Assembly: GCA_009103225.1 (NCBI GenBank)
Contig: RHPI01003389.1
Span: 116,785-180,784, forward strand
Reading direction: 5' to 3'
DNA: 64,000 nucleotides
DNA from: Chlorokybus atmophyticus
Taxonomy: Eukaryota > Streptophyta > Chlorokybophyceae > Chlorokybales > Chlorokybaceae
Below, in pieces: positions 47,226-60,822 of the stretch; position 1 is the first letter of the stretch, and each line of letters begins with the position of its first letter. The notes beneath the pieces are model-generated. The model was given only the letters and a program-made list of their open reading frames with translations. It did not search any database and was not told where the DNA came from. The translations under genes and the position numbers were made by a program.

Positions 47226-50200
47226 CTTCATTCACGCATGGGGCCAAACCTAAACTACCTTTACTTTTTCCGGAGACTTCTCAACATCGGCGCACAGCTC
47301 ATGCTGATGGAGGGAGTTTTGCATATGTCACCTTCATCCAATGCCTTCAACAACTTGTTGCAAGCACTTGATGACCGTTGCATTGCCACTAGTTAGTCAG
47401 GTACGCCTTGCGGTCCTGCACTACATTATCTGTTCCATCACCTTCGTGGCATGTAAGGCTGAATGCATAGGGTATAGATCAGCGCAAACCATGCACATCC
47501 ATGCGCACAAAGACTCCTTCCCTTGATCATGTACACACGTGCATGCAACTCAATGTTGGTGTTGTCGGTTGTTGCGGCATGCACGTGCTTATTACCCTAA
47601 TGACACGTACTCTTTGTCAAAAAGTAGCCAGAACGCAATTCATATAAAAGACGCCCATGATGCACTCGAATGTATACTTTTGCGGGGTCCCCAGAAACAA
47701 CACAGCATAGGGAGCGGGGTGGGAGGAGTCCGTTTCTGCTGCTTGAGTTGCCACTACTGCTGGGGCTGGCCGCTGACCACAGCCACTGTGCAGGTGACTA
47801 TCACTGCCACTGCCGTTGCATACATGAGTAACAGGGGGGCAGTAGATGTAGGAGTAGTGTGTAGGGTAGATTCAACCCGGTGGTCGCATGCATGTATCCA
47901 ATGAGCTGTGTGCAGCATGGAGGTGCGTGACAATGACTGCATGTGATGCATGGCGTTGAAATGCATGCCTACGACATCGTCGCGCTTATCCTGTATACTA
48001 GAATTGTGGTAGAGATTTGAACTTTTCTACCTTGAACAATTTCGTGTCATTACCTCACATGCACTGTGTACATGTCCTTAATCAAACATGCATGCAGATG
48101 TAAGCAACTTCATCCTAAGTAATTGATTAATTAAACTACACAAGCGCCATTTACACGTGCAACCATATGCAAATTGTGTCAAAATAATCATAAATGCTAC
48201 TAATGTCACCCACTTAACATGCTAGGGTCAACAGTGCCATGGCACAAGAAGACATCCTTGCTTCACCACATGTGTAGACATATGCTTGTCATCAAGTGCA
48301 GCGCTTTCGAACTTGTTGGCTCTCCTGAAAATAAGACATTTCAATGTATATGAAAGTTACATTGTACCCATCATACAGAAGGATGATTGCTTGCATTAAG
48401 GTCCTTGCACGCAACTTACATGTGACTTATCATGTATCACCGCATGCATATGAGGAAGAACTTTACAACTAATCATGTGCAGCAAGTTTTACCATTAACC
48501 ACGCGAAAAGCATCCAATCCCAGTAACCGATCCACAACGCATGTCTATTTAAAGTGTTCTACCTTTAACACGAGGAGAGGGTGCGCAAAGGGAAAAGATG
48601 GAGGCGGGGNTGCCAATCAAGCAAATACTAACCCAATGTCGGGGGCGGGGGCGGAGTAATTATGCTATATATGATGTGAATATTTTGTCATTGCTTTGTA
48701 TGGGGATATTACTCAATATCGCATGACATGTAATATAATGTAAAGCAATGAGTGATATAAGCTGATCTACTCAGTGCAGTCAGTATCACGAGCGCTCAGC
48801 GTTACGTGGATGGATTGGGGCTGAACCACATTGGATAATTGAAACCTTGCATACATCAATGCATAATGTATGCCACATGATTACAATTTATGCAAAAAGA
48901 TTATACGGGCTCATAAAGCCATTAAAAAGCAAAGCAAAAATTGCTGACAAAACCAACCAGTAGAATACATTATATATATGATGTTGAAATTACATCACAT
49001 TGAATTGTGTGTCGCACGTATTATAAATTAACACAAATACAAATTAATACAATTACATTTGAAAGCGGTGAAAGAAGGTCATGTGCACTACGTGCAATGC
49101 GAATGCCAGAAAAAGTGTGAACTTACGGAAGAAATAAATAATTATTGCCAACCAATTATGGCCTCCACGATAATGTTACCATTTAGCACCGTAGCAGTGA
49201 ACCATTAGTAGCATGTACAGTACATGTGGATATCTGCACCATTACTGATCACATGTTTTTGAAAGGCTTGTTTATGATCTGCAGATGCATGCAACAACAC
49301 ATGCTGACATCACATCAGATTGTTGTTCTATGAAATGTTGATATATACTCAAGATGCTCAAGTAATGCAGCCGGCAGCTGGCAGCTGTGTAATATGCTAG
49401 GGTGTTACCACTCAAGCAACATCACAAACGTAATGATGAGTGTGTAAATGAGTATGACATGTGTATATTAGCACGTATTAATGATGTTGCAAGGTTGCTA
49501 AGATGTGGTATGCTTAATATACCATATGTTACGTCATGTTTAACCATCACATCATGATGCGCTGCTGTTTGAAATCATGAATGACTTTAATGTTGCATGG
49601 GTGCTGCACTATATTTCAAACAAGTTCAACACCAAGCTTCCATCAAGTTACCTTTTAAATTTTTCTCTGACCATAAGGCTCAAGCATGGATCAATACCAC
49701 CGTGGTTGTGACGGTGCTCGTGCCTTGTCACCTGTGAGTTGGTCCAATCAACAACCCTCTCACCAAGACACGGTATTCACACCGGAACCTTGCCCCCTCT
49801 GCCAAGCACACACGCGCGCCCCGCCACTCGCGTACGCACGCGCATGCGCTCGAAGCTACACACCGACTTGTGTAGCGCCTTGGATCGTCACACAAGCAAG
49901 CACACACTAGTGGCCACACGCTAGCAACCCCTGCTAACCACCACCAAGCTTGCACACAAGAATCTAGGGAGCTAAAGTTGTATTGCAAATTGTAAGATGT
50001 CACTTTTATACCTACCAGTCTGCACATGCTACTGTCTAGACGATTCTAGCGCTAGACGGAACTAGGAGCTAAGATATTCTTGCAGAATCTTGTAGTACAC
50101 TTCTAGACCTTTCCAACGCACCAAAGATCTCCTGATTTGCTGCATATGGTCAAGTTATACTACTTGGCGCCAGGCCCTTCCAGAAATCTGGTCGAGCCCT

Positions 50201-53058
50201 TCTCGACTGGCCCTCCGTTTTCTGGCACCTTCCGGACTGGTCTTGGGGCCCCGGTGGATATCCGTGGCAGACTCATAACTCGCCGATATCCGCCACAAGT
50301 CATAAGAAAACATGTACCTTACAAATAAGGCCTAAAATGGCCATGAAAATCACAAGATTTGGCCTTGATTGTTACAGTGGTAGGTGACCTTACAATCCTA
50401 TGGCCCTATTGTCAGTAGTATAAACCGGAGATACACAGCAATCATATAGTGCACTCATGATTATCATTACTACATCGACAATCAAATAGTTGTAAAGGTG
50501 GAAAGGTTGACATTATCGAAAGCCCGAGTCTGACATATTATTTACCATTGTTTTTGTTATAGCAAACCGATTATATCAGCTACGAATAACTTATACAGAA
50601 TTAAGTGTTTTAAAGGTTGAGAGACTTCAATAATGAATGACTTGTAACTTGAAATTTTGAAGTAATTGTACGTCGCGGTGAGAAAGCAATTGGCGAACTA
50701 TATTTGGAAAAAAGGATGCAAGAGCTTGCAATTCGGAGTGAGAGCATTGTTGTATGCAGAATGCCTTGTATTGCCTATTCCTTTCCAAGATCATAGCGTA
50801 TGATACAGTATCCAAGCGCTATCCCCTTTCACGATCACACGATGCCGCTTTAATAGTGCGGCACTTCTTGATGCTTGTAACAATGACTTTTCAGTCATAT
50901 CGCATACACCTGCCACACCATAATATATTGACATAACTTGAAGTAATGAATTCGCCTTCAGCTCGAAGTTACTTCATAAGCTGAAATGGGGAAAAACCCG
51001 TTGATAACATACGGATTGCAAGACAAGTACCATTGCTATTACGAGGTGATACTATGCTGCCATTGTGCTGCGCCAAAACAGAGTCAACAAAAAACTGTGT
51101 TGCATAGCAGACATAGGAGTTGCAAACAAGCAGCTCAAGCGTAAAGGCCCAACGCCAAGCAAGAACACGGTAGAATGCCACATCTTAATGGGGACTAAGG
51201 TAGAGTTGTAGGTGACGTTACGCTAAGTAGGACAGGACAGCACAAAGGCCATGACCCTCACAACCAAGCAGCACGGGGGTGGGGCGAAGGGAGATATCGT
51301 GAAAGAACCACCTGCTGAGCGTAAGGGGCGAGGGTGTAGAGGTCATGTTCATGCAAGCTCTATCAAAGTGACATAGGCAGACAATCACAAAGACATACAA
51401 TGAAACTGAGTTGGGTTCAAGGCAGAGCTAAGCACGAAGCAATTATGACAACCAAAACAATACGAACCACATACATAAGATTTCTCAACTAGCAGCATGG
51501 AGGGNNNNNNNNNNNNNNNNNNNNNNNNNNNNNNNNNNNNNNNNNNNNNNNNNNNNNNNNNNNNNNNNNNNNNNNNNNNNNNNNNNNNNNNNNNNNNNNN
51601 NNNNNNNNNNNNNNNNNNNNNNNNNNNNNNNNNNNNNNNNNNNNNNNNNNNNNNNNNNNNNNNNNNNNNNNNNNNNNNNNNNNNNNNNNNNNNNNNNNNN
51701 NNNNNNNNNNNNNNNNNNNNNNNNNNNNNNNNNNNNNNNNNNNNNNNNNNNNNNNNNNNNNNNNNNNNNNNNNNNNNNNNNNNNNNNNNNNNNNNNNNNN
51801 NNNNNNNNNNNNNNNNNNNNNNNNNNNNNNNGGCACTTGCTGCACAAGTAAGCAACGTGCTTGCCATGGGCAAGACGCTCCGCACACCTACTATTTATGT
51901 GCGAGGAAACCACACCACGTACATCCTATCATACTTGGAACATCCCATACTTCATAAACGCAGATGTACATTGACATTCCACCCCCCCAGCCCAACGTAG
52001 CATATTGTTACAGCATTGGCTTGTACGTGTTTGCTCCCAATGTTTATGAAGTGCCGAGTCAGTGTTGTGTGTACACAAGATGCAACGGGGACGTTATGCA
52101 TGCAAGGCATGTATTTACAAATCTGAGGCCCCTCTACTTGAGCCTATCCCCTAGGTCATAGCTGCCTGCATGACGTGTGCATGCAATTGTGGTTTGCATT
52201 GTGTGCGCGTACATGCGGTGTGCTGATTTCATGTACAGTATATGTGATATGTGACTGCCCATGCAAGTGTCCGTGCATACAAGCATGGTGTCATACATGC
52301 ACACACCATGCCAAGCTCGGTTCTCACCTACCAACTCATTATCAACACAACATGTTCACCACCGGGCTGCCTATCTATGACACTAGTACTACCGCTGTGT
52401 GACATGTGAGTGCAGTGTGCTTGGCATGCACGTGATGCAGCTTGCATCTTTTGTACACCGAGACATGCTCATACAAAGTAAGGACAGCATTCTGGGCCAG
52501 GTAGGGTATCACTCATGTATCATGCGTGGTGCACAGGCTTGGGCATGCAGTACCATAACAAGGCGGTAGTGACGCAAACAAAGCGTTCACAATCTACATA
52601 GCATAACCTAAAGCATGGTCTTCTACATTAATGGCAATATGGTTGCACACCTGCAGGTGCAGCCGTAGCATCGCTGTAAGGTACTCAATTCTTCACTCTC
52701 CAAGCGCTCCCCCTTCAGTGTTGTACACTGCAGTGGAGTCCCTATAGCATACCCTCTGCTATGCTGCCACTACCTTATTGCCATTGCGCACATCTACTGT
52801 GCCCTTGGTACTGTTGATAGCCTAGTGATTACGACAACGCTTTGTGGAGGCGTGCTCATGCTTGTCGCTACAGCTCTGCAATCAAGATGGATACATCCTT
52901 CCTGCCTTCTGCTTGTAGCTACGGCACCTTGCCAACGGAGCCAGCTCAACTGTCGAAGCAGAGCGTGAATATGTTGAATGGAACAGCCCAGCTGATGGCA
53001 TACTTGCTGTTGCAGTGCAGGAGTTTTGCAAACGAGAGAAATTGCAGATGCACAGCGC
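47226..53058. other. Gene-poor interval with an assembly gap
   Basis: No coding sequence is supported over 5.8 kb. Parts (48000-49700, 50340-51000) are AT-rich. Members of the ACTAACGGGG/CCCGGTGGTG repeat family occur near 47826-47885 (+) and 52352-52395 (reverse). Frames that cross the N gap are meaningless. The single N at 48610 lies beside a short chimera-like sequence (see findings). Confidence 0.6.
51505..51831. other. Assembly gap (327 N)
   Basis: A run of N from 51505 to 51831; the true length may differ. Confidence 1.
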
Positions 53059-55822
53059 TCAAGAACTTGGTGGCGGTATCTCAGCAGCAGTCTTCTTTGC
53101 CAGCTCTTGAGTCCAGTATTCACTGTTGCGCTTTGCGGCCTCGTAAATGTGCTGGTGTTGTTCAAATGCTGTCGCCCAAACCTGCCAGGCATTTGACCCA
53201 AAACCAGTTATGCACTTCACCTTGCAGCAGACTGGATTTGTAACGGCAAACACTGAGTGCATCCCTGTAAGCATTGGCTACCTGCAACAAAGGCAGCGCT
53301 ATGAAGTTAAAAAAGCCAACTTGTGCCTTGGGTAGATTGTGCGAATGCCGGTCCATGAATGGCGAGATCTCCATGCCACTGGCACGCTCATCATCACCCT
53401 GTAGTTCTCAGCACCATGAGTACATGGGTTTGATAGCATAACATCGCACCCTTGACAACCTGGACTCTGACGCATCAAGCTGCGCACCAAGTTCACAGAA
53501 ATGCTCCCAAGTGTATCGGTAAACACGACACTGACCTGTAAGTAAAACTCTTCTTCAATCGCCTTGACCCAGCGCAAGTGCAGTGATGGGGGTTTCGCTA
53601 CATGGCTGCAACAGACGAGCAGTTTTTGGGTTAGTATTTGCTTGATTGGCAGAGCCAGGTGCGGCACCACATTGGTACTCACCCAATGTCGGCACACTTG
53701 AGTGCCATCGAAAGAAGCAACGTCTGGTCTTCCAAGTTGCCCTTTTCAAAGGGCCGTGAACTACGCAGCCTAGTCTTGAACTTGTCCACGACTTCAAAGT
53801 GCCGCTTCAAGTCGGTGGCCAACACCATCTGAATGATAAGACCCCTAACCTGAACAACAACAGCACAATGAGTGTGTGTAGCTACATGTAACGGAACTAG
53901 TGTAGCAGGCAATGAACACTGCTTGCACAAAGGCCATGACCGTTGCAGCTCCATGCAACAGCCGAGCAAACTTATAGTATCCACTATACCTGTTCTCGCG
54001 CCTTCTTTGGAAGATTTTCCATAAAGTCCATATCTGGCTGAAGCATCAACTGGAAAGACTCTGTACATAAAGCATTGTGAGTAAGACATGCCTGTGGGGC
54101 TCACCCTGCACTGTGACTGCGACTGCGATAACAGTTGACATGATGATGATGGCACCCTACGCAAATTGCGACACTGTACCTGCAAGGTGATGATTTTCCA
54201 AGACACTTTGGTCATTGTAGCGAAGTGCCAGTTTGTCACCAGACTTGTTGAGGTAGTCATTGCTACGGCCTGGGTGCTTATAGTCATGCACCGCTGCAGC
54301 TATAAGAGCCGCCAGGTGGTGCAAGTCATCAGTATACTCCCGCAGTCCACCGAATGCCAGCATATGGAACATGTTGCTCATCTGTTAAAAACCCACCGCT
54401 CAGCATGCCACTAGCTCGGTTATGGTGCAATGCTATTAACATATGAACACAAGCAGTAGGCACATGCACTCACCACATCAGCAAGATGCGTGGCATTATG
54501 GTAGGGGTTCTTGGGCATGCCCTGCTCCACAGCATGGAAAAAGTTTAACAGCTTCTGCTCATTCAGGCTCATGCGACTAATCAACCCATGCCGATCCATC
54601 AGCATCATGCCCATCTGCCAAAGGGCACAGCAGCTGTAAGCTTTCACGCCTTATGCCAAGGTGAGTTGTTAAAAGAGTACCGCAACACTTATGCACACGC
54701 CATACATGCGTACACCGCCAACATGTGAAGCAACAATTCGCGCAACTAGCTATGCAACAGCGGGTACCTCACCAACTTTGCATGCCTGTTGCAGTACCAA
54801 ACACTGATGGTGGCCATGGTGTACTCATCACTGATACTTACTGTCTCAACTGCCGCAGTACTTCTGTTGCACGTACCGTTGATAGTGGTTTGCCGTTGGT
54901 CAATGCTGCCAACTGGAACACCTCAAAATCCCACAGACCAGCAGACACAAGCAGAGAAGCTATAGCAGGTGACATGCGTCTGGTAGTGTTCCGGCCATCC
55001 ACTATGTCGCCGACCACCTCACTACACCAACAAAAGTAAGCGTCCAATCAAAAAAACACCATGCCATCACAACCAGTCAAACGACTGTGTATCGACTGTT
55101 TCAAGGCTTGCACACCTCGGGCGAGCTACGCGGCGTGGAGGGACTGCATGAGCAAGATCACAGGTGCTTCGTCGCGCTTCGGTGGACTTTTTGGGCTGCA
55201 ACTGGCCACAACAAAACCATAAACGACAAGACACTGCACAGGCAAGATGCCGCGCACTGCTCGTAAACTCACCCTCTCGTTGCCAAACCGCAAGAACTCA
55301 GACATCAGCCAACTCTGTGTTTCTGAATCAATATTGCTTTTGCTGAGGAAGCTTTCAAATTGTGGTTGAAATAAATCGCACTCCAGCAGCTGCTTCATTT
55401 GTAGCATGTGTTTCATCTGTGCATCACCAAAATTGAGTACATTGACATACAGGTACTCAAGTATCAAGTCATGCAAATACCAACTGGTCATACAAACACC
55501 TTCGGAGGCTTTCCCTCCTTAACAATGCGATCAACAATCTCCACCAGTTCCTCAAATGGCGTTCGTAGCTCTTCTAAGGCCTGAAACAGGTTGAGCGGAC
55601 GGTTACGAAAGTAGAATAAAAACCTGGTTAAATGCCACAAATGCCAAGGGCCTCACTTTACCGAATACCCGAGCATCTACCTCATGCTTCAACTGGGGGC
55701 CGGAGACAGAGCCATCATCACTCCACAGAGGTGACTGTTGCAACAACTCAGGGGATTTAGATTTATAGAAGCAATGACAGTATCATGCTGTGCAGCAGCA
55801 GTGAACTTTAAGCGCACATACC
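53059..55822 (-). CDS. Class I cyclic-nucleotide phosphodiesterase, catalytic part
   Basis: Twelve exons in phase: 55734-55657 (or from 55746), 55580-55500, 55416-55273, 55195-55116, 55021-54877, 54614-54474, 54381-54180, 54060-53990, 53849-53683, 53605-53536, 53398-53282, 53181-53059; about 472 residues. A further 5' exon ends at 55822 (SLSEIDSDPL). The enzyme hydrolyses cAMP and/or cGMP. Visible landmarks are LWDFEVFQLAALTNGKPLST, PYHNATHLADV (proton-donor His), the family signature HDYKHPGRSNDY (metal-binding His-Asp), NDQSVLENHHLA, ALKCADIG (metal-binding Asp), LRWVKAIEEEFYLQGD, and SPFMDRHSHNLPKAQVGFFNFIALPLL, which contains the conserved purine-clamp Gln. It ends after LAKKTAAEIPPPSS with TGA. 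All metal ligands are present. Nucleotide preference cannot be told. Upstream exons probably encode membrane spans (next entry). Confidence 0.9.
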
Positions 55823-57560
55823 AAAGGGTCCGAATCAATTTCACTGAGTGACTTCCGTTTTCGCCTCAAGCAAGTTTGCCAGTTGTAGTACCCGCAACTT
55901 ACCACGCAGAGGCACACGCATGTCAATTGCTTCAGTGCGGAGGTTTGTGCCTGCGTGACAACAGGAAAAAGTTCCGTGGCCGAGCTTTCATCAGGCTCTA
56001 TGGGGATGCAGGCAGCTACAGACATGACAGGCAATGAACCATGCCAGAATGTATGTCACAAAGAAATGCAACACTTACAATGCTGCATGTGCTAGACGGA
56101 CAGACAGTCTGCACAATGGTGTACGCCAGTGTCAATAAGCCCAAAGTGAAAGAGTGCAGCGCCTGCAAGTCCACAGAACTTGTTAGAATTGCAATCAGGA
56201 AGCTCAGGTCCTACAGCTGCAACACGGCCTGCTTCGCAATGGCCCGTTCTTGCCAGTGTCAGTTGCGTACCTGCATTTGTGGCAGTAGGCAGTGCATAAT
56301 GTGTACAAAACTTAAGTTCGCGAGCGTTAAGTAAGTCAAACCCAATCTGGAGGCTTGGCTGGAAAATTGTCCCGTCCATCCGCGTGCAAGAGCAGCAGCC
56401 AGCCACAACAACACCATCACCCAGCGTTCTCGGACCTTCAGGCCAACATGCCAAGGTGTGTGACTAAAATTGCGCAGCACGCAACAATGAGGGATGTCCA
56501 TAGCTGCTGCTACCATGAGCTAGTCAAGTACCTGGGCCGGCAATCGCCAAAGAATTATGCAGCTGCTAACGCCAAGACCACACGCCAAACCAACAGCCAG
56601 CGTGCTGCAGCTGCTGTCTTGCCGTGCTACCAACAGTGAATCGCCGCAGACAATCCATGATGCAACCATCAAAGGCAGAACAGCGGCCTCTGTAGAACGT
56701 GTCTGCTGCAGATATGTGCAATAGCACAATCAGCAAACAACAACTTCGAGCCGATCGCAAAGTCATAGTAGCACCAAAGTGCTTGTGTGTGCAGCTCAGA
56801 ACTGCGCCAATCACCAATCAGAATTAGTCTTTCCACATTGTACACACCTGCGCAGTTGTTGCTGGGCGGGTGGCAACAGTTGGAGGGGAGGGCAGCTGCG
56901 GAGGACTGTTCAACCTTGTTGGACTGGTGGGCATGCTTCTGTGATGTAACGGAGGAGTGGAGGAGTTTTTCAAGGGGTACATTGTTGAGAAGGGCCCAGT
57001 GACAACGGAGCCAGCAAAATCGCCGGTCATCGACCGTTTCAGCCGAGAAGTCAACTGCGCGGCCTTTGCTGCCTCATCACCAACCCTAGCAGCTCCCATT
57101 GTTTCCTGCTCTTTATGGCTGGGCAGCAAGAAAGCAGCACACGCAGACGTTTGCCACAAGCAACAGTCATTGGCGAAGCCAAAGAGCAAGCTAGACGACG
57201 TCGGCTAAGCTTGCTCTTTTCAATCAGCCAATCAAAACCGTAGTCAGCAGCACAGCACAGGGCAGGGCAGAGAGCTGTCAGTCACCTGGCCAAAGAGGCA
57301 GTCGGCGCCATCGCTACCTCGCTCGCCAACTATTGCAGGATGCGCTCCACAACAGGGCCATGCCTGGCCTGCTGCCCAGCAACAAGCACTACTCTCCTCC
57401 CAACAATCGTCCCCTCCTCGTCGCTGTGGTCCACCACCACCGCCACCTTCGCCGTCACCGCGGGCCCGGCTGCTACCGCCGCTTGCCTCTGCCAAAAGGT
57501 GGGAAAATAAAATGCAGCAAAAAGGACTGTGGCAGAAATAAGAGGTCGCCTGCGCCTCAT
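55823..57560 (-). CDS. Probable N-terminal membrane region of the phosphodiesterase (tentative)
   Basis: Minus-strand segments upstream read as exons with good splice sites: about 57128-56848 (Pro/Ser-rich, SMTGDFAGSVVTGPFS), 56705-56532 (58 codons; spans AAVLPLMVASWIVCG and LAVGLACGLGVSSCIILW), one ending at 56271 (WVMVLLWLAAALARGW, LTYLTLANLSFVHIM), and 56162-56079 (28 codons; TLGLLTLAYTIVQTV). A possible start at 57560 gives a basic leader followed by a hydrophobic span (PLISATVLFAAFYF). Near 56000-55822 a Cys-rich hydrophobic stretch precedes RRKRKSLSE. Together they suggest five or six membrane spans before the catalytic domain. I could not make all phases agree, so exon limits and membership in one gene are inferred. 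Confidence 0.4.
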
Positions 57561-58810
57561 GCACGGACCATTAACGGGACGGTGAAGCAGCGTTGTTGAT
57601 GAAAAGCCCATGCAGCCAATGCTCTGCATTGGAGTGACAACGAATTGGTTCACATGGCGTACATGATTGGGACATCACAACGGCTTGCTGACTCCGCCGC
57701 TCTCAAATGATTGTGACATGCACATGTGCTAAGTATGCGCTAAGTATGCATATGTGCTTAAGTACCGTACGGGGTGACGGCCAGCGGAGCGTACGGGGGG
57801 TCGTTGACCAGACTGTACGCCCCAGAAGCGCGGGCAGGCCGTTTGCGGGTACAACGGCAGGCCGGATCAATGCACCCAGGTTGTACCCAATGACTCATTG
57901 ACTGTCAGGCATGTCGTTGACAACTTGTTGGATGGCATCCTTCATTACGTTCATTGATGGGCAGAATACTGGGTAGTAGGCACATCTCATTGCTAATAGG
58001 ATTTGTCGAAGGGTTTTATCAATTGCTAGCGAGGTGCGGCAGAATGGTTTTCGCGCTCGCAACGACAATCAATCAGGCATCATTGAGGCGCTCGCTGTAC
58101 CAAATTTTTGTCAGAAGCTTGACTGTCGCGATCTGAGACTCTCAGCCGAGCGTCGCCGTCCAGCGTCTTGCGTGGGTCCGACGCGGACCGTTAGAATGAC
58201 ATAATGTGCGATCCGTTTGATGAGGAGACAGCAATGTATCAATGCACCAAACAGTGTACAACACCCGTGTAACACGGGCCCGTGTACCGATCGCTTGGTA
58301 AGCTCGTTTGATTGCGATTGCCGGGATGGCAATGTCTTAATCTCATTTACTTCTCATCCTTTATCTCATCCTTTAATTATATGCAGCACAACATCGTGTG
58401 CACATCGGCCATCAACTATGCGAATTTTCACATCATGTACAAGGTTCAGTAAGAGTTACTGATGTTAAACTCGCATGATAATTCGCAATACACGGACAAC
58501 GAATGAAAGCACATATGACAGACAATGGTATGGTTATGGCGCACACACACATAGACTGCACACGAAGGCAATTGAGCGTTTGTATGCTTGTAGTCTCTCC
58601 ACAAACGCCAGCTCAACCAAGTTTAGTGAGGTTGACAATGCATGTGTGTTGTGAACACAAACCTACTCATCTACACACACATGCACTGCCATCGCATGCT
58701 GCACATGCTCATGCACATCATCGTGTTGTTATATGCAGGAGGTGACAATTACATTAATCACATGCTACTAACTTGTTAGTGTGCAATGTTTGTATGTATG
58801 CAATGCATGA
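57561..58810. other. Intergenic, no supported gene
   Basis: Short overlapping frames only. No motif, long repeat or hairpin stands out. Confidence 0.5.
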
Positions 58811-59506
58811 TTGTGTGGTGCAGACCAAGTTGTTGAGCGCGTTTGCTTACATACTTATGTGCAGCAATTATGTGAAAAGGGTGAGGAGTGGAAGCACGTG
58901 TTAATGTTAAACACCAACAACAAGAAATCACCAGTACAATGCATGCACTGCGACAAGACTTTAAAAAAGGGGTTAATCGAATCCAAGCCCACTTGCTTGG
59001 GGACAAGCCCACGGTTGGCGTGATTCTTTGCAACGCATGCACGCGTTGCATATGCCCTACCAGGCTCTTGCAGTCATAATAAGTATAGAAAACGTGGCTG
59101 TGCAGACCATTGCAAAGCGGCGCAAGTCGAATCAGCTGGATCTTTTCCTCGCAAGGAGATTGGTGATGTTGTAGAGTCAACTTAAAGTATGTGTTGCATT
59201 CAATTAAGTTTCAAGGCTTGCCATGCATGCTCACCATGCAAAGCCACAACTAGGTGCAACGTTAAGTGCTTTTGTCAGGACCCAAAATACCCTCCCACAA
59301 GGCTTCAATTGAACCAACATAAACGGAAGTTGACCGAGCTATTGCTATTTTCTTCTAAGCTTGTGGGATATCCTTCAACGTTTCTAGGACACCTTTCTAT
59401 AAGGAGGCAGTTGCTGCAACATATATCCGGAGCTGGTTACACCCCTCCTAGCTATAACACCTTGTGCACCACATTGCTTGAAGAAGAACGCAAAGACTTG
59501 GAATAA
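58811..59506 (+). pseudogene. hAT-type transposase relic
   Basis: A BED-type zinc finger can be read in two frames. CMHCDK falls in one frame (to about 58970). GVNRIQAHLLGDKPTVGV and CNAC continue in the next, with the shift at the A run near 58961-58967. After a stop, 59300-59503 continues with KLVGYPSTFLGHLSIRRQLL and GAGYTPPSYNTLC, which fits the DUF659-like region after the BED finger in plant hAT transposases. The catalytic C-terminal part is absent, so the copy is dead and cut off just before the LTR at 59630. Confidence 0.55.
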
Positions 59507-59629
59507 CAAGTAAGTGTACAACCTTACACATCAGCCAACCATCAATTAAACTATAGCGTCACATGTCGAGGCTTAGCTTGGTGTAAGACAAGTGGTATCT
59601 ACAGGTGCAGTCGACGATACTAGACACCA

Positions 59630-59955
59630 TGTAACGGTGTGCTACCTTCATAGAGGTTCCCCGCCCTTATTTAGGATTAAATAAGGGTCCCATTGGGATT
59701 ATACAGCCTATTAAGCTGTTAACCTATGTTAAGGCATTAATGTAGTGTTACTTATCTGTAACACTGATATCGACGATCGACATGAGTCTCATGTTGATAT
59801 CAGCCGCATGGCGGCGCTGCTAACGCAGCGGCCGCCATAGCCAGGGGATCCTCTGCTCTGGCAGCTGCCCCTGGCGGCGGCGGGGTGGGCGGCGTGGCTG
59901 GTGGTGGTGGTGGGGTAGGGGATTAAAGGGGGCGGTAGCACCCCCTCTTCTTACA
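59630..59955 (+). repeat. 5' LTR (326 bp, inferred)
   Basis: Bounded by TGTAA at 59630 and TTACA at 59955, which form the usual short inverted ends (TG...CA). The right limit is fixed by the primer-binding site 1 base further on. Contains the hairpin-rich GGCGGC region near 59810-59840. The left limit is inferred without the second LTR. Confidence 0.65.
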
Positions 59956-59956
59956 T

Positions 59957-59968
59957 TGGTATCGGAGC
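59957..59968 (+). other. Primer-binding site, initiator Met-tRNA type
   Basis: TGGTATCGGAGC differs at one base from TGGTATCAGAGC, the plant retrotransposon site complementary to the 3' end of initiator Met tRNA. Confidence 0.75.
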
Positions 59969-60822
59969 AAGGGCGGCGAGGGCCTGTGGGAGGGGCGGCA
60001 GCAGCGGCAGGCGGCGGGCTTAGGCGGCAGCGACTGCAGCGGCGGCGACGGCGGCATTAGCAGCCGCTACTCACTAGGGTGGGTAGTGGTGGTTGTTAGA
60101 TGTTGTTGCTGTTGTAGTTGTAGTAGTTAAACGCTGCTGCTGGTGTAGTTAGCTTGCATGCTTGCCTGCTAGCCTAGCGCAGCCTAGCTGCCTTAGCCTA
60201 GCCTAGCCAAGCTTGCTGTTGGGGAAGGCGGCCACTCAGACAGCCTATCCCCCAAGCATTGCATGCCCAGCACATCAATTGTAATCACATTATTGTGATA
60301 ACATTACTGTGCTTGTGCTTGTGTGCTTGCCACCACGTGGATTCGTGGTGGTGTGAAGGGTGTGACATTGTATTCACAAAACCAACCCTTGTGAGGCAGC
60401 TCGGTGGCAACATCGGCTGCCGTTACCGCCAGTCAGTGCGGTGAGGCCGCCAAAGTCACTCTGTGCGGCCAATATCAAACTCACAACTCACAACTTGCTG
60501 ATATCAGCCTGTAGGGTTGATTCAACGAGATTTTGGCACCCTGTGTGTCAATTACAATTATGGGTTGAGCTAAGTTGTACAAAGTGAAAACTTTGACAAG
60601 TTGTAACTTGTGAATCGCTGCGTGGATTTGTGTGCGATTTGTTTTAGAGTGAATGTATAGTTAAAAGGTGTGTGGAGAGCTATTATTTGAGCTGAATTTC
60701 ACGTCAAGCATTTGAAACTGAACGAGACAAAATTTAGAGATTTTAACACTTTTGCAGTGCACAACTTGTGTGTTTTGTGCACTTGCACACTTTCACTAAT
60801 GACGGCTTGTATTCTTGGGCAG

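Noticed and set aside
51385-52000. Open frames crossing the N gap
   Set aside because: Their length comes from untranslatable N positions.
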